NCBI GenBank assembly: GCA_963737575.1
Contig: CAVTTJ010000011.1
Span: 62,001-126,000, forward strand
Length of the DNA stretch: 64,000 bases
Reading direction: 5' to 3'
Source of the DNA: VRUE01 sp963737575
Lineage (GTDB): Bacteria > Actinomycetota > Thermoleophilia > Solirubrobacterales > 70-9
Position numbers and translations under genes: made by a program. Positions 41,471 through 50,083 of the stretch are shown piece after piece. Positions within the stretch are counted from its first letter, which is position 1; each line of letters starts with the position of its first letter. Below the pieces are notes generated by a model. It ran no database searches. It saw only the letters and a program-made list of their open reading frames with translations, and had not been told where the DNA came from.

Positions 41471-41654
41471 ACTCTAGAGGCCGTGATTGGAGCGCGACGG
41501 GGCGCTCATGGGGCGAGCCCTAAGGCGTCCTGTCTCTTGATCGACCTTGCAGGTCGACGGACTTGAGCCCGGTTGCCAGGTCGCATCGATCGACGGTTGC
41601 TGCAGGCGGCCTGACACCCGATTCGCTTTGGTCAAATCGGGGTAGCCCGAACCG

Positions 41655-42104
41655 ATGAAGACAAAAGCAAAGGTGCTGTTCGTTCCTGCCCTGCTCTCGC
41701 TGGCATTCGTCCTTGGTTCCTGCGGTGGAGGAGGCGAAACCTCGGAAACCACGGTCACGGAGACCACTACGGAAGAAGAACCGAGCAGCGGGACCCCAGA
41801 CGAATCGAGCGGCGGCAACGCGCCGGCCCCCAGCGGCGAAGCGGTTCGGTCCGAAAGAGTTGAAATTGAAAACTTCGCCTACAACCCCGATCCGGTGACC
41901 ATCCAGGAAGGCGGAAAGGTCATTTGGATCAACCGCGACTCGGAAGCGCACACCGCAACCGCAGATGATGGATCGTTCGACACCGGACCCCTGGAAGAAG
42001 GCAAGTTGAAGTCGGAAACGTTCAAGGAACCGGGGACGTACACCTATCACTGCACGATCCACCCGAGCATGCACGGCACCATTGAAGTGGTCCCGAGCGG
42101 CTGA
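41655..42104 (+). CDS. Cupredoxin (plastocyanin-like) lipoprotein
   Basis: The product is 149 residues. The lipobox LGSC (residue about 23) anchors it. A T/E/S-rich spacer is followed by the copper domain: IENFAYNPDPVTIQEGGKV, the first His in SEAHTATADDG, and the cluster YHCTIHPSMHG giving Cys, His and Met of a type 1 site. It carries electrons or copper outside the membrane. It may serve the nearby copper/SCO cluster (inference). No operon partner: neighbours face away or are tRNA. Confidence 0.92.
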   Translation: MKTKAKVLFVPALLSLAFVLGSCGGGGETSETTVTETTTEEEPSSGTPDESSGGNAPAPSGEAVRSERVEIENFAYNPDPVTIQEGGKVIWINRDSEAHTATADDGSFDTGPLEEGKLKSETFKEPGTYTYHCTIHPSMHGTIEVVPSG

Positions 42105-42241
42105 ACTTCGGCAAGTCGCAGCAGGTGTTCTAGCCACCAGGGATCTACCCGCCATCGGATCGGCCATGCAGCTCGAGGGCAAGGGTTTCAGGGGGTGAGG
42201 CGCGGTGCATGGCTCGAATCACTCGGCATCCCTGTTTGTAA

Positions 42242-42514
42242 CGTGAGGATTTAGTGCGGCTCTAAGCCCCGGCGGCTCGTCCAACATTCGGGCAACTCCT
42301 CAGGCCGCGGAGCCGCGCAGGTTCGGGCAAGTGAGGGGCAGGGAACCTGCGCGGGTCCCATCGGCGGCGCCCGACGAGGATGGCGGGTATGGGCCGCGGG
42401 AGAGGGGACACAGAGACGCGATCCCCATAACGCGCATGACCCCCATGAGATCTAGCGTCGGTCCTCCGTTGGGACCGGGACTCGGCATGTTTGAGCGAGA
42501 TCCGTGGTGTCGAG
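42242..42514. repeat. Region downstream of tRNA-Ser (right copy of diverged repeat)
   Basis: It aligns with 36667-36861 plus a short insertion of about 60-80 bases near 42256-42330. Between the cupredoxin stop and this repeat (42105-42241) I see no gene. A hairpin CGGTCC/GGACCG at 42459-42477 and GGGAACC/GGTCCC around 42341-42359 could end the tRNA transcript. Confidence 0.55.
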
Positions 42515-42603
42515 CGGAGGGGGTGGGATTCGAACCCACGAGACGCCTTGCGACGTCTAACGGCTTTCAAGGCCGCCGCATTCAACCGCTCTGCCACCCC
42601 TCC
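42515..42603 (-). tRNA. tRNA-Ser (anticodon UGA)
   Basis: An 89-nt class II tRNA. The acceptor stem GGAGGGG pairs with CCCCTCC, discriminator G, no encoded CCA. The anticodon loop CTTGAAA gives UGA (serine, UCA codons). The long variable arm is typical of serine. T-arm GTGGGTTCGAATCCCAC. Confidence 0.95.
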
Positions 42604-42642
42604 GTGGGGTAGGCCGATGAGCGTAGGTGATTGGATCGAGCG

Positions 42643-43806
42643 ATGCGAAGGCTCCTGATCCTGGCCTCGACGATGGTCTTCTTCGACGTCGCGTTCTATG
42701 CGGCGATCGCGCCGCTGCTCCCGCATTACGTGTCCCATTTCGACCTCAGCGAGGCCGAAGCCGGGATCCTGCAGGGCTCCTACGCGGCCGGAACCCTGAT
42801 CGCGGCCCTGCCCGCCGGCATCCTCGCGGCGAGGATCGGCCCGCGGGCGACGGTGATCGCCGGTTTGTCGCTGTTCGGGGTTTCCGGCCTCGTCTTCGGC
42901 TTCGGGAACGCGATCGGCCTCCTCGATGCCGCCCGCTTCTGCCAGGGCGCCGCCGGGGCAATGATCTGGTCCGGTGCCTTCGCCTGGCTGATCGCCGAAT
43001 TCCCGCCTGAGCGGCGCGGCGCGATGATCGGGACCGCGATCGGGACCGCCGTCGCCGGCGCCCTCTTCGGCCCGTTGCTGGGAGGCCTGGCGGCGCACAT
43101 CGGGACCGAGGCGGTATTCAGCGCCGTGACCGTGGTCGCGGTGGTCCTCATCTTCGCGGCCGCCCGCACCCCGGAGCTCGGCGTCAGCGATGCCCAGGAT
43201 CTGCGAACCGCCCTCGTCGTCATGCGGACCAGGCCGATCGCGGTCGCCACCGCGTTCGTCGCGGTCCCCTCGCTGATGGCCGGATCTGTCGAGGTCCTGG
43301 TGCCGCTGCGGATCGATCAACTCGGGGGAAGCGCCACCGCCATCGCGGCGGCCTTCGTCGCCGGGGCCGCGATCGAGGCGGCGATGGCTCCGATCGCCGG
43401 CCGCTACTCGGATCGCGCGGGTCGTCGCCTGCCATTCGTCGGCGGAATGGTCGTCTCGGCTCTGGCGATGCTCGGGTTGGCGGTCGCCCAGGTCCTGGGT
43501 GTGGTGATCGCGGGACTCCTGATCATGTCCCTCGGCGCCGGCCTCTCGTTCACCCCCGCGATCACGGCGCTCTCGGAGGCCGCGGAAGGGGCTCGCCTTC
43601 ACGAGGGCTTCGCCGCCGGCCTCTCGAACATCGCCTGGGCGGCGGGCCAGGTCGTCGGGGCCATCTTCGGCGGCGGGCTCGCGAGTGCCGCCGGGTTCGC
43701 GGTGCCTAACCTGGCCGTCGCGGCACTGCTGGCGGCGACCGCGGTCTACGCAAGCAGGGCGCTGAGGGGCGGATACGCTGCGCCGATGGCCTCGGGGGAG
43801 AGCTAG
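42643..43806 (+). CDS. MFS transporter (12-segment type)
   Basis: The product is 387 residues from ATG 42643. The N-terminus FFDVAFYAAIAPLLPHYV and motif A-like AGILAARIGPRATVIAGL are those of a major facilitator. The second half has the matching SDRAGRRLPFVGG. No substrate motif is seen. It starts 40 bases past tRNA-Ser on the other strand, and its stop is two bases before the lactone oxidase start, so the two are likely co-transcribed. Confidence 0.85.
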   Translation: MRRLLILASTMVFFDVAFYAAIAPLLPHYVSHFDLSEAEAGILQGSYAAGTLIAALPAGILAARIGPRATVIAGLSLFGVSGLVFGFGNAIGLLDAARFCQGAAGAMIWSGAFAWLIAEFPPERRGAMIGTAIGTAVAGALFGPLLGGLAAHIGTEAVFSAVTVVAVVLIFAAARTPELGVSDAQDLRTALVVMRTRPIAVATAFVAVPSLMAGSVEVLVPLRIDQLGGSATAIAAAFVAGAAIEAAMAPIAGRYSDRAGRRLPFVGGMVVSALAMLGLAVAQVLGVVIAGLLIMSLGAGLSFTPAITALSEAAEGARLHEGFAAGLSNIAWAAGQVVGAIFGGGLASAAGFAVPNLAVAALLAATAVYASRALRGGYAAPMASGES

Positions 43807-43808
43807 CC

Positions 43809-45107
43809 GTGGCGGCGACGCAGTGGCGCAACTGGGCGAGAGACCAGACCTGCCACCCGGCCGAGCGGGTCGCGCCTCGCGATTGCGACGAGCTCGCGGC
43901 GGCGGTCGTCTCGGCTGCCGCGGCGGGGAGGCGGGTCAGCGTCGCCGGCTCGGGGCACTCCTTCACCGAGGCGGCGATGACCGACGGGACGATGATCGAG
44001 ATCGGCGCCCTCGGCGGGGTGATCAACGCAGATCCCGCCTCCGGGTTGGTGAAGGTCGGCGCCGGGACCGTGCTCGCCGACCTCAACGGGGAGCTCGACC
44101 GGCTCGGCCTCGCGATGGAGAACCTCGGCGACATCGATGTCCAGACCGTCGCCGGGGCGATCTCGACCGGGACCCACGGGACCGGGGCGAGGCTCGGCAA
44201 CCTCTCTACCCAGGTGGTCGGCGTCGATCTCGTGACGGGCGCCGGAGAGGTGCGGGAACTCGGCGAGGCCGACGGCGACCTCCTGCGGGCGGCGCGGGTC
44301 GGGATCGGCGCCTTGGGGGCGATCAGCGCGGTGACCCTCCGCTGCGTGCCGGCCTTCGTCCTGCAGATCGTCTCGCAGCCCCTGCCGCGCGATGAGGTTC
44401 TCGACAGCTTCGCCGAGCGCTCTGAGGCCAACGACCACTTCGAGCTCTTCACCTTCCCCTACGCCGATTCCGCGCTCGTCCTCGAACGCGACCGCACCGA
44501 TTCGGAGCCGCGCCCGCGCAGCAGGGCCGGTGCCTACCTAAACGACATCGTGCTCGAGAACTGGGCCCTGGGGGCGTTCTCGGCGGCCGGAAGGTCATTC
44601 CCGAGGGCGATCCCACTCCTCTCGCGCATCGCCGCCCGACTCGCGTCCGGGGGCAGGGCGACCGACCGCAGCGATCGCGTCTTCGCCAGCGAGCGGCGGG
44701 TCCGGTTCACCGAGATGGAGTACGGGGTTCCGCGCGAGAGCGGCCCCGAGGCGGCGCGGCGGGTGATCGAGTGGGTGCGCCGGAACCGCTACCCGGTCTT
44801 CTTCCCGATCGAGATGCGGGTCGCTGCGGGCGACGACGCCCTGCTCAGTCCTTCGCACGAACGCGATACGACCTACATCGCCGTCCACCAGTACCGGGGG
44901 ATGGAGTGGCGTCCCTACTTCGAAGCGGTCGAGGCGATCATGGACGAGTACGGTGGCCGCCCCCACTGGGGGAAGCGGCACTTCCAGACTGCGGAGACCC
45001 TGGCGCCGCGATACCCGCGCTGGGACGAGTTCGCCGCCGCTCGCGAGGAGCTCGACCCGGATCGCGTCTTCGCCAACGAGTACGCGGAGCGGGTCCTCGG
45101 TCCCTGA
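43809..45107 (+). CDS. FAD-linked sugar-1,4-lactone oxidase (D-arabinono-lactone oxidase type)
   Basis: The product is 432 residues, GTG start. It oxidises an aldonolactone or alditol with FAD. The N-terminal FAD domain (about 10-175) shows VSVAGSGHSFTEAAMTDG and the flavin-binding loop ISTGTHGTGARLGNLS. The C-terminal ALO domain ends GGRPHWGKRHFQTAETL, whose His-Trp-Gly-Lys is typical. It follows an MFS gene by two bases. The next gene, convergent, is a PLP enzyme; this pairing recurs in Actinobacteria, as I recall. Confidence 0.9.
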   Translation: MAATQWRNWARDQTCHPAERVAPRDCDELAAAVVSAAAAGRRVSVAGSGHSFTEAAMTDGTMIEIGALGGVINADPASGLVKVGAGTVLADLNGELDRLGLAMENLGDIDVQTVAGAISTGTHGTGARLGNLSTQVVGVDLVTGAGEVRELGEADGDLLRAARVGIGALGAISAVTLRCVPAFVLQIVSQPLPRDEVLDSFAERSEANDHFELFTFPYADSALVLERDRTDSEPRPRSRAGAYLNDIVLENWALGAFSAAGRSFPRAIPLLSRIAARLASGGRATDRSDRVFASERRVRFTEMEYGVPRESGPEAARRVIEWVRRNRYPVFFPIEMRVAAGDDALLSPSHERDTTYIAVHQYRGMEWRPYFEAVEAIMDEYGGRPHWGKRHFQTAETLAPRYPRWDEFAAAREELDPDRVFANEYAERVLGP

Positions 45108-45131
45108 CACATTCCTCGTCGTTGCCCAGAC

Positions 45132-45176
45132 AGCGAACGCAGTTCGTCCCGCATGGCGGGTAAAAGTGCGTTCGCT
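45132..45176. terminator. Bidirectional nested-hairpin terminator
   Basis: Outer arms AGCGAACGCA (45132-45141) and TGCGTTCGCT (45167-45176) pair perfectly, and an inner hairpin CCCGC-atg-GCGGG (45148-45160) sits inside. It fills the 69-base gap between convergent genes, directly before the stop of the minus-strand gene. Confidence 0.72.
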
Positions 45177-46373
45177 TCAGAGGAAGGACCGGCCCTCGCC
45201 GCGGTAGGTCGGAGCCTCGTCGACGATCCGGCCGCCCTCGACCAGGTACAGGGAGTCGAAGCGCTCGCAGAGCTCGCCCGCCTTCGCGTGGCGCATGTAG
45301 ACGCGGTCGCCGATCCGCAGCTCGGCGGCCGGGGGGCCGAGCAGCGGCGTCTGGACCTCGCCGGCGCCCTCCTCCGCGTCGAGCTCGAGCCCCGGCGGCA
45401 GCCAGGGGGAGGGAAGACGCGCCGTGTTCCCACTGCCGGACGCCAGGTAGCCGCCGCCGAGCGCCGTCGCCACCCCCGGCGTCGGCTTGCGGACGATCGG
45501 CAGCGCGAAACCCGCCGCAGGGGTGAGCGAGAAGCGGCTGTAATGGTCGAAGAGAGTCGGCGCGTAGAAGCCGGAGCCGGCCGTCACCTCGGTGACGGCG
45601 GCCTCGGCCGCGGTCAGCTCGAGGCTGCCGGTGCCGCCGCCGTTGACGATCCGGAGCTCGGCAAACTCCTCGATCGCGGCGACGATCGCCGCCCGGCGCT
45701 CGGCGATCTCGGCCGCCGAGCGGCGCTGCATGAACCGGATCGCGGCCCCTCGCAGGCGCCTCCCAGGCGGCGTGTCCCCGACCCCGGCGATCTGGCCCTC
45801 GTAGGCCATCAGCGCCGCGAGCCTGAGCTGGGGGCGCCCGTCGATCTCCCGCGCCAGCGCCACAGCCTGCTCGACCGTGTGGATGGGAGAGCGCTTCGGG
45901 CCGGCCTTGATGCGGCCGCCGAATCCCCACCAGCCGGCGTCGACGTCGATGCAGACCCGAACCGGGGCGGCACCGGTGCCGAGCACCGACTCGATCGCGT
46001 CGAGGTGCCGGGTGCAGTCGACCATCACGATCGGAGCGTCGTCCGGGTTCGCGGCCGAGCGGAGCGCCAGGGCGCCGAGGGCACCGGAATCGGCGGTCGG
46101 GTAGGCCAGCATGAGGTTCTCGTAGCCCCGTTCGGCGAGCCACAGGGTCTCCGGCAGGGTGAAGGTCATCAGACCGGCGAAGCGGTCATCGGACTCGATG
46201 ATGCGGTCGATCACGGCGCGGCAGCGCACCGACTTGCTCGCGACCCGGACCGGCTTCGGCTCCGCCCGTCCCAGCATCTCCGCCGCGTTCCCCCACATGG
46301 CGTCGAGGTCGACGAACGCGAACGGCGCCTCCACCTCCTCGAAAATCGCCTCGTACTCCGCGTGGGTGGCCAT
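45177..46373 (-). CDS. PLP-dependent amino acid aldolase/deaminase (D-threonine aldolase-like)
   Basis: The product is 398 residues. An alanine-racemase-type barrel holds PLP on the Lys in VRVASKSVRCRAVIDR. CIDVDAGWWGFGGRIKAG and ALMAYEGQIAGVGD follow, and RIVNGGGTGSLE is the phosphate-binding loop. The C-terminal beta domain has YMRHAKAGELCERF, with His and Cys that may bind the metal used by this family. It splits or deaminates D-configured hydroxy amino acids in known relatives; the exact substrate is unknown. Its start is 90 bases from tRNA-Ser(GCU). Confidence 0.85.
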   Translation of the reverse strand: MATHAEYEAIFEEVEAPFAFVDLDAMWGNAAEMLGRAEPKPVRVASKSVRCRAVIDRIIESDDRFAGLMTFTLPETLWLAERGYENLMLAYPTADSGALGALALRSAANPDDAPIVMVDCTRHLDAIESVLGTGAAPVRVCIDVDAGWWGFGGRIKAGPKRSPIHTVEQAVALAREIDGRPQLRLAALMAYEGQIAGVGDTPPGRRLRGAAIRFMQRRSAAEIAERRAAIVAAIEEFAELRIVNGGGTGSLELTAAEAAVTEVTAGSGFYAPTLFDHYSRFSLTPAAGFALPIVRKPTPGVATALGGGYLASGSGNTARLPSPWLPPGLELDAEEGAGEVQTPLLGPPAAELRIGDRVYMRHAKAGELCERFDSLYLVEGGRIVDEAPTYRGEGRSFL

Positions 46374-46463
46374 CGGTCTGCCAGCCTAGCCTCGCCGGCC
46401 CGAGCGAGAGCAGGGTAGCCGGCAGTGTGTATCCAGCGGCCGGCGGTATGTTTCTCCCGTTCC

Positions 46464-46552
46464 GGAGAGGTGGCCGAGTGGCTGAAGGCACTCGCCTGCT
46501 AAGCGAGTAGGGGGCGCAAGCTCTCTCGAGGGTTCGAATCCCTCCCTCTCCG
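46464..46552 (+). tRNA. tRNA-Ser (anticodon GCU)
   Basis: An 89-nt class II tRNA. Acceptor GGAGAGG pairs with CCTCTCC, discriminator G. The anticodon loop CTGCTAA gives GCU (AGC/AGU codons). A long variable arm (GTAGGGGGCGCAAGCTCTC) and T-arm GAGGGTTCGAATCCCTC are present. It ends 10 bases before the stop of the P450 gene on the other strand. Confidence 0.96.
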
Positions 46553-46561
46553 CTCCGGGGC

Positions 46562-47998
46562 TCAGCCCAGACGCGAGCGGATGACGACGCGGGCGCCGCG
46601 GGCGGGGATCATCGTAACGTTGCGGTGCCGCGCCCGCTCCGGCTCCGGCTCGGCCGCCTCGAGGTCGAGCCGCCGGGCCATCGCCTCGAGCACGACCCGC
46701 TGCTCCGCCATCGCCAGCGCGGCGCCGAGGCAGCGCCGGGTTCCGCCGCCGAACGGGATCCACTCGTAGGTCCCCGGCCGGCGGCCGATCCAGCGCTCGG
46801 GCCGAAACTCGAAGGGCCGGGGATAGACGTCCTCGCGGTGGTGGAGGAGGAGGATGCTGACGAGGACCGGGGTTTCGGCCTGTACCGCGTACGGGCTGAA
46901 CAGCCAGGGCGCCATCACGCGCCGGCCGACGATCGGGACGACCGGTCGCGAGCGCATCGTCTCGAGGATCGTCGCCTCGACCTGCTCCGCGGCCCCCTCC
47001 CCGGAGCGGACCGCGTCGCGCAGTCGCTCGTGGGCGTCAGGGGCGCGAACCAGCCGCTCCCACGCCCAGGCGAGGGAGTTCGCGGTCGTCTCGTGCCCGG
47101 CGAGGACCAGGGTCAACAGCTCGTCGCGGACCTCCTGGTCACTGAGGCTCTCGCCGTCCTCGGTCCTCGCCAAGAGGAGCTGGGAGAGGATGTCGCGCCG
47201 CTCTGAGAGGTTCTCGGCGGCGCGGCGGCGGGCGATCACCGCGTAGGTGGGCCGATCGAGGATCTGGAGGCCGACGCGGGTCAGTCCGACCGGCTCGTCG
47301 CGAAACAGGTTCATCAGCTCGCTGATCTGGGCAGCGGGCTTGGTCGAGGCCGCGACCAGCCGCTTGGTGGCGAACCGCAGCCAGTACTCGGGGGTGTCCC
47401 GGCGCGGCGTCCCCTCGATCCCGAAGATCCCGGACATGATCACGTCGAGGGTGATCGCCTGCATTCGCGGTGCCAGCGCGAACGGCCGCCCGACCGGCCA
47501 GCTGCCGATCTCGCGCTCCGCGGCGGCGGCGATCGAGCGGGTGTAGCGCTCGATCGCCTCGCCGTGGAAGTTGGGCAGCAGCAGCTTGCGCTGGCGCATG
47601 TGGCGCGGTTCGAGGGCGGTCAGAACCGAGCTCCGCCCGACGATCGGCGCCAGCGGCGACTCGGCCGCAAGGGACGGGGCAAGCTCAGGGGAGGCGGTGA
47701 ACAGGGACCGGACGTGGTCGGGGTGGCTGACGATGATCAGGCCGCCCGGCATCGCGGTCCGCATCCGGAAGGTCTCGCCGAGGCGGCGGCGGGCGCCGAA
47801 GACGAACTGGATCTGGCGCTGGTTGAAGCGCAGGATCTGGGCGGCGGGGTTGATCTCGACGACCGGCGGCGGCCGCAGCGCCGCCTGCTCCTCGGCGGCG
47901 ATCGGCCCGGCGGGAGAGGCGGGGGCCTCGCCGATCAGCTCCTTCGCCGTCTTCTCGGGGGCGGTGGCGAGCGCAGATCCGCCGGGAGAGTTCACCAT
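46562..47998 (-). CDS. Cytochrome P450
   Basis: The product is 478 residues from ATG 47998 (MVNSPGG); the frame stays open to 48046. The I-helix oxygen-binding motif is LVLAGHETTANSLAW, the K-helix ExxR is ILETMRSRP, and the haem-binding loop is FGGGTRRCLGAALAM with the Cys ligand. PERW precedes it. It is a soluble bacterial monooxygenase of CYP4/102-like pattern. No ferredoxin or reductase is adjacent (fdxA lies 33 kb away). Substrate unknown. Confidence 0.92.
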   Translation of the reverse strand: MVNSPGGSALATAPEKTAKELIGEAPASPAGPIAAEEQAALRPPPVVEINPAAQILRFNQRQIQFVFGARRRLGETFRMRTAMPGGLIIVSHPDHVRSLFTASPELAPSLAAESPLAPIVGRSSVLTALEPRHMRQRKLLLPNFHGEAIERYTRSIAAAAEREIGSWPVGRPFALAPRMQAITLDVIMSGIFGIEGTPRRDTPEYWLRFATKRLVAASTKPAAQISELMNLFRDEPVGLTRVGLQILDRPTYAVIARRRAAENLSERRDILSQLLLARTEDGESLSDQEVRDELLTLVLAGHETTANSLAWAWERLVRAPDAHERLRDAVRSGEGAAEQVEATILETMRSRPVVPIVGRRVMAPWLFSPYAVQAETPVLVSILLLHHREDVYPRPFEFRPERWIGRRPGTYEWIPFGGGTRRCLGAALAMAEQRVVLEAMARRLDLEAAEPEPERARHRNVTMIPARGARVVIRSRLG

Positions 47999-48061
47999 CG
48001 CCAATGCTACACGGATCGGTGTCATATAACAGGGAACGCCGACCATCTACAGTCGAACGTT

Positions 48062-49498
48062 ATGCAGGCCGAACCGCAGAAGAGGGACGAACGCCGGACG
48101 AAGATCATCGCGACGGTCGGGCCGGCGAGCTGGGACCGCCCGGTTCTCATCCAGTTGATCGAGGCCGGGGTCGACGTCTTCCGGCTCAACTTCTCCCACG
48201 CCGATCGCCATCGCCACGCGGAGACGATCGAAGCGATCCGCAATGCCTCCGAGGAGGTCGGGCGCGACATCGCCGTCCTCGGCGACCTCCCCGGGCAGAA
48301 GCTGCGGATCGGCGAGCTGCGCAACGACGTCGCCGAGCTCGAGACCGGGATGCACGTGAAGCTGACGCCCCAGGACGTCGAGGGCGACGCGGAGACGATC
48401 CCGATCGACTGGCCCGGGCTCTCGACCCTGCGCGAGGACGAGCAGGTCTACCTCGCGGACGGGGCGATCAGGCTCCGCGTCTGCGAGCCCGATCAGAGCG
48501 ACGGCGTCGAGTGCGAAGTGGAGGTCGGCGGCACGCTGTCCTCGCACAAGGGGATGAACGTCCCGGGCGCGACCGCGCAGGCGACCACCGACGGCGACAT
48601 GGGCTGGGTCGAGTTCTCGGTCGAGCACGGCGTCGACCTTCTCGCCGTCTCCTTCGTCTCAACCGCCGCCGATCTCGACCCGGTCGCCGACCGGGTGCGC
48701 TCGCTCGACGCCGACATCCCGCTGATCGCGAAGATCGAGAAACGCCAGGCCGCCGAGAACGCCGAGGAGATCGTCGAGGCGGCCACCGGCGGGATCATGG
48801 TCGCCCGCGGCGACCTCGGCATCGAGCTGCCGCTGGCCGAGGTCCCGCTGGTCCAGAAGCGCCTAATCCGCGCCGCAGGCAAACGATCGAAGCCGGCGAT
48901 AACCGCAACCCAGATGCTCGCTTCGATGGTCACCGCGCGGCGCCCGACCCGGGCCGAGGTGACCGACGTCGCCAACGCGATCTTCGACGGCACCGACGCC
49001 GTGATGCTCTCCGAGGAGACCGCCGTCGGCGCCAACCCCGTCGAGGCGGTGAGGGTCATGGACCGGATCGCGCGGGCCACCGAGCCCGATCTCCCCTACG
49101 GCGACTGGCTCTTCACCCGCACCGACCAGGTCGACCAGGAGGTCGCCGACTCGGTCGCCTGGGGCGCCGTCGGGGCGGTTTACAGGCTCGGCCTCGCGGC
49201 GCTCGTCGTGCCCACCTTCAGCGGCCGCACGGCCCGGCTCGTCTCCGCCCACAGGCCCAACGTGCCGGTGGTCGCGGTCTCGCCGCGGATCGAGACGGTG
49301 CGCCGGCTCAACGTCCTTTTCGGGGTCACGGCCCTGCACAGCGACCACGAGACCGAGGTCCGGGCCCTGCTCGACGACTGCGCCGCGCTCGTCGCCCGCC
49401 ACGGGATTGCCAAGTCCGGCGACCTGATCGCGATCACGGCCGGCCTGCCCGACCAGGAACTGGGGACGAACCTGTTCGAGGTCCACCGGGTGCCATAG
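48062..49498 (+). CDS. pyk: Pyruvate kinase
   Basis: The product is 478 residues. It makes ATP and pyruvate from phosphoenolpyruvate and ADP. Diagnostic: RRTKIIATVGPASWDRP, FRLNFSHAD, the metal-site IAKIEKRQAAENAEEI and GGIMVARGDLGIELP, and KPAITATQMLASMV. The C-terminal domain (about 345-478) is complete. The start ATG has no strong ribosome site and is 63 bases from the divergent P450 start, so the promoters lie close together. Confidence 0.96.
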   Translation: MQAEPQKRDERRTKIIATVGPASWDRPVLIQLIEAGVDVFRLNFSHADRHRHAETIEAIRNASEEVGRDIAVLGDLPGQKLRIGELRNDVAELETGMHVKLTPQDVEGDAETIPIDWPGLSTLREDEQVYLADGAIRLRVCEPDQSDGVECEVEVGGTLSSHKGMNVPGATAQATTDGDMGWVEFSVEHGVDLLAVSFVSTAADLDPVADRVRSLDADIPLIAKIEKRQAAENAEEIVEAATGGIMVARGDLGIELPLAEVPLVQKRLIRAAGKRSKPAITATQMLASMVTARRPTRAEVTDVANAIFDGTDAVMLSEETAVGANPVEAVRVMDRIARATEPDLPYGDWLFTRTDQVDQEVADSVAWGAVGAVYRLGLAALVVPTFSGRTARLVSAHRPNVPVVAVSPRIETVRRLNVLFGVTALHSDHETEVRALLDDCAALVARHGIAKSGDLIAITAGLPDQELGTNLFEVHRVP

Positions 49499-49507
49499 GC
49501 TCGCCTG

Positions 49508-50083
49508 ATGGGTCGAATCAGGACGCCCTCGCCGTCGATGGCGGTCGCGGTCGCGGCCCCGGTGATCGCGATCGCGGGGACCGCGGTCGCCGGCGTCGGC
49601 ACGATCAGCTCCCTGACCAAGAACGACAAGAAACAGGTCAGGAAGATCGCCGGCAAGGTCGCCGATCAGCGGATCAGGGCCCTCGCGTCCGGTCTTGCGG
49701 TGGCGAGCGCCGGCAGCGCCACGGCCGCGGACACGGCGAGGGCCGCCGACACCGCGAGAGTCGCCGCCTCCGCCGTCATCGCAGGCGACGTCTCCAATCA
49801 GCTCTGGGCGGTGGTCAATCCGGACGGCACGCTGTTCAGGGCAAGTCCAGGGATCGTCGAATCGTCTGCCGACGAACCGGGGAAATACACGGTGACCGCA
49901 GATCGGGATGTGAGCGATTGCTTCTACCTGGCCGGGCTCGGCGGGACGACACCGAACGAAGGGCTGAAGGGGGACGCCTCGGCCAATGCCGTCGAAGGAG
50001 TCCCGAACTCCGTCTACGTGCTCACCACCAATGGGTCCGGGAGCATCGAAGGTATCCCGTTCACCATCCTCATTCGCTGCTGA
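49508..50083 (+). CDS. Exported ALGGT-leader-related protein
   Basis: The product is 191 residues. A hydrophobic leader (AVAVAAPVIAIAGTAVAG) is followed by LTKNDKKQVRKIAGKVADQRI, which matches the KKQVKKIA segment of the broken gene at 233-1017, then an Ala-rich ASAGSATAADTARAADTAR stretch, then a beta-rich C-terminal domain with one Cys pair. It starts nine bases after pyk and its stop overlaps the next ATG (TGATG), so it sits in a transcript with pyk and a crotonase. Function unknown. Confidence 0.7.
   Translation: MGRIRTPSPSMAVAVAAPVIAIAGTAVAGVGTISSLTKNDKKQVRKIAGKVADQRIRALASGLAVASAGSATAADTARAADTARVAASAVIAGDVSNQLWAVVNPDGTLFRASPGIVESSADEPGKYTVTADRDVSDCFYLAGLGGTTPNEGLKGDASANAVEGVPNSVYVLTTNGSGSIEGIPFTILIRC

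Noticed and set aside
36991..42104. RTX block as an active integrative element
   Set aside because: No integrase, relaxase or phage gene is present; only the diverged tRNA-flank repeat suggests it, so it is listed as a question.
42262..43602. 446-residue minus-strand frame covering tRNA-Ser and the MFS gene
   Set aside because: It runs through a tRNA gene and opposite a clear transporter; extremely biased composition.
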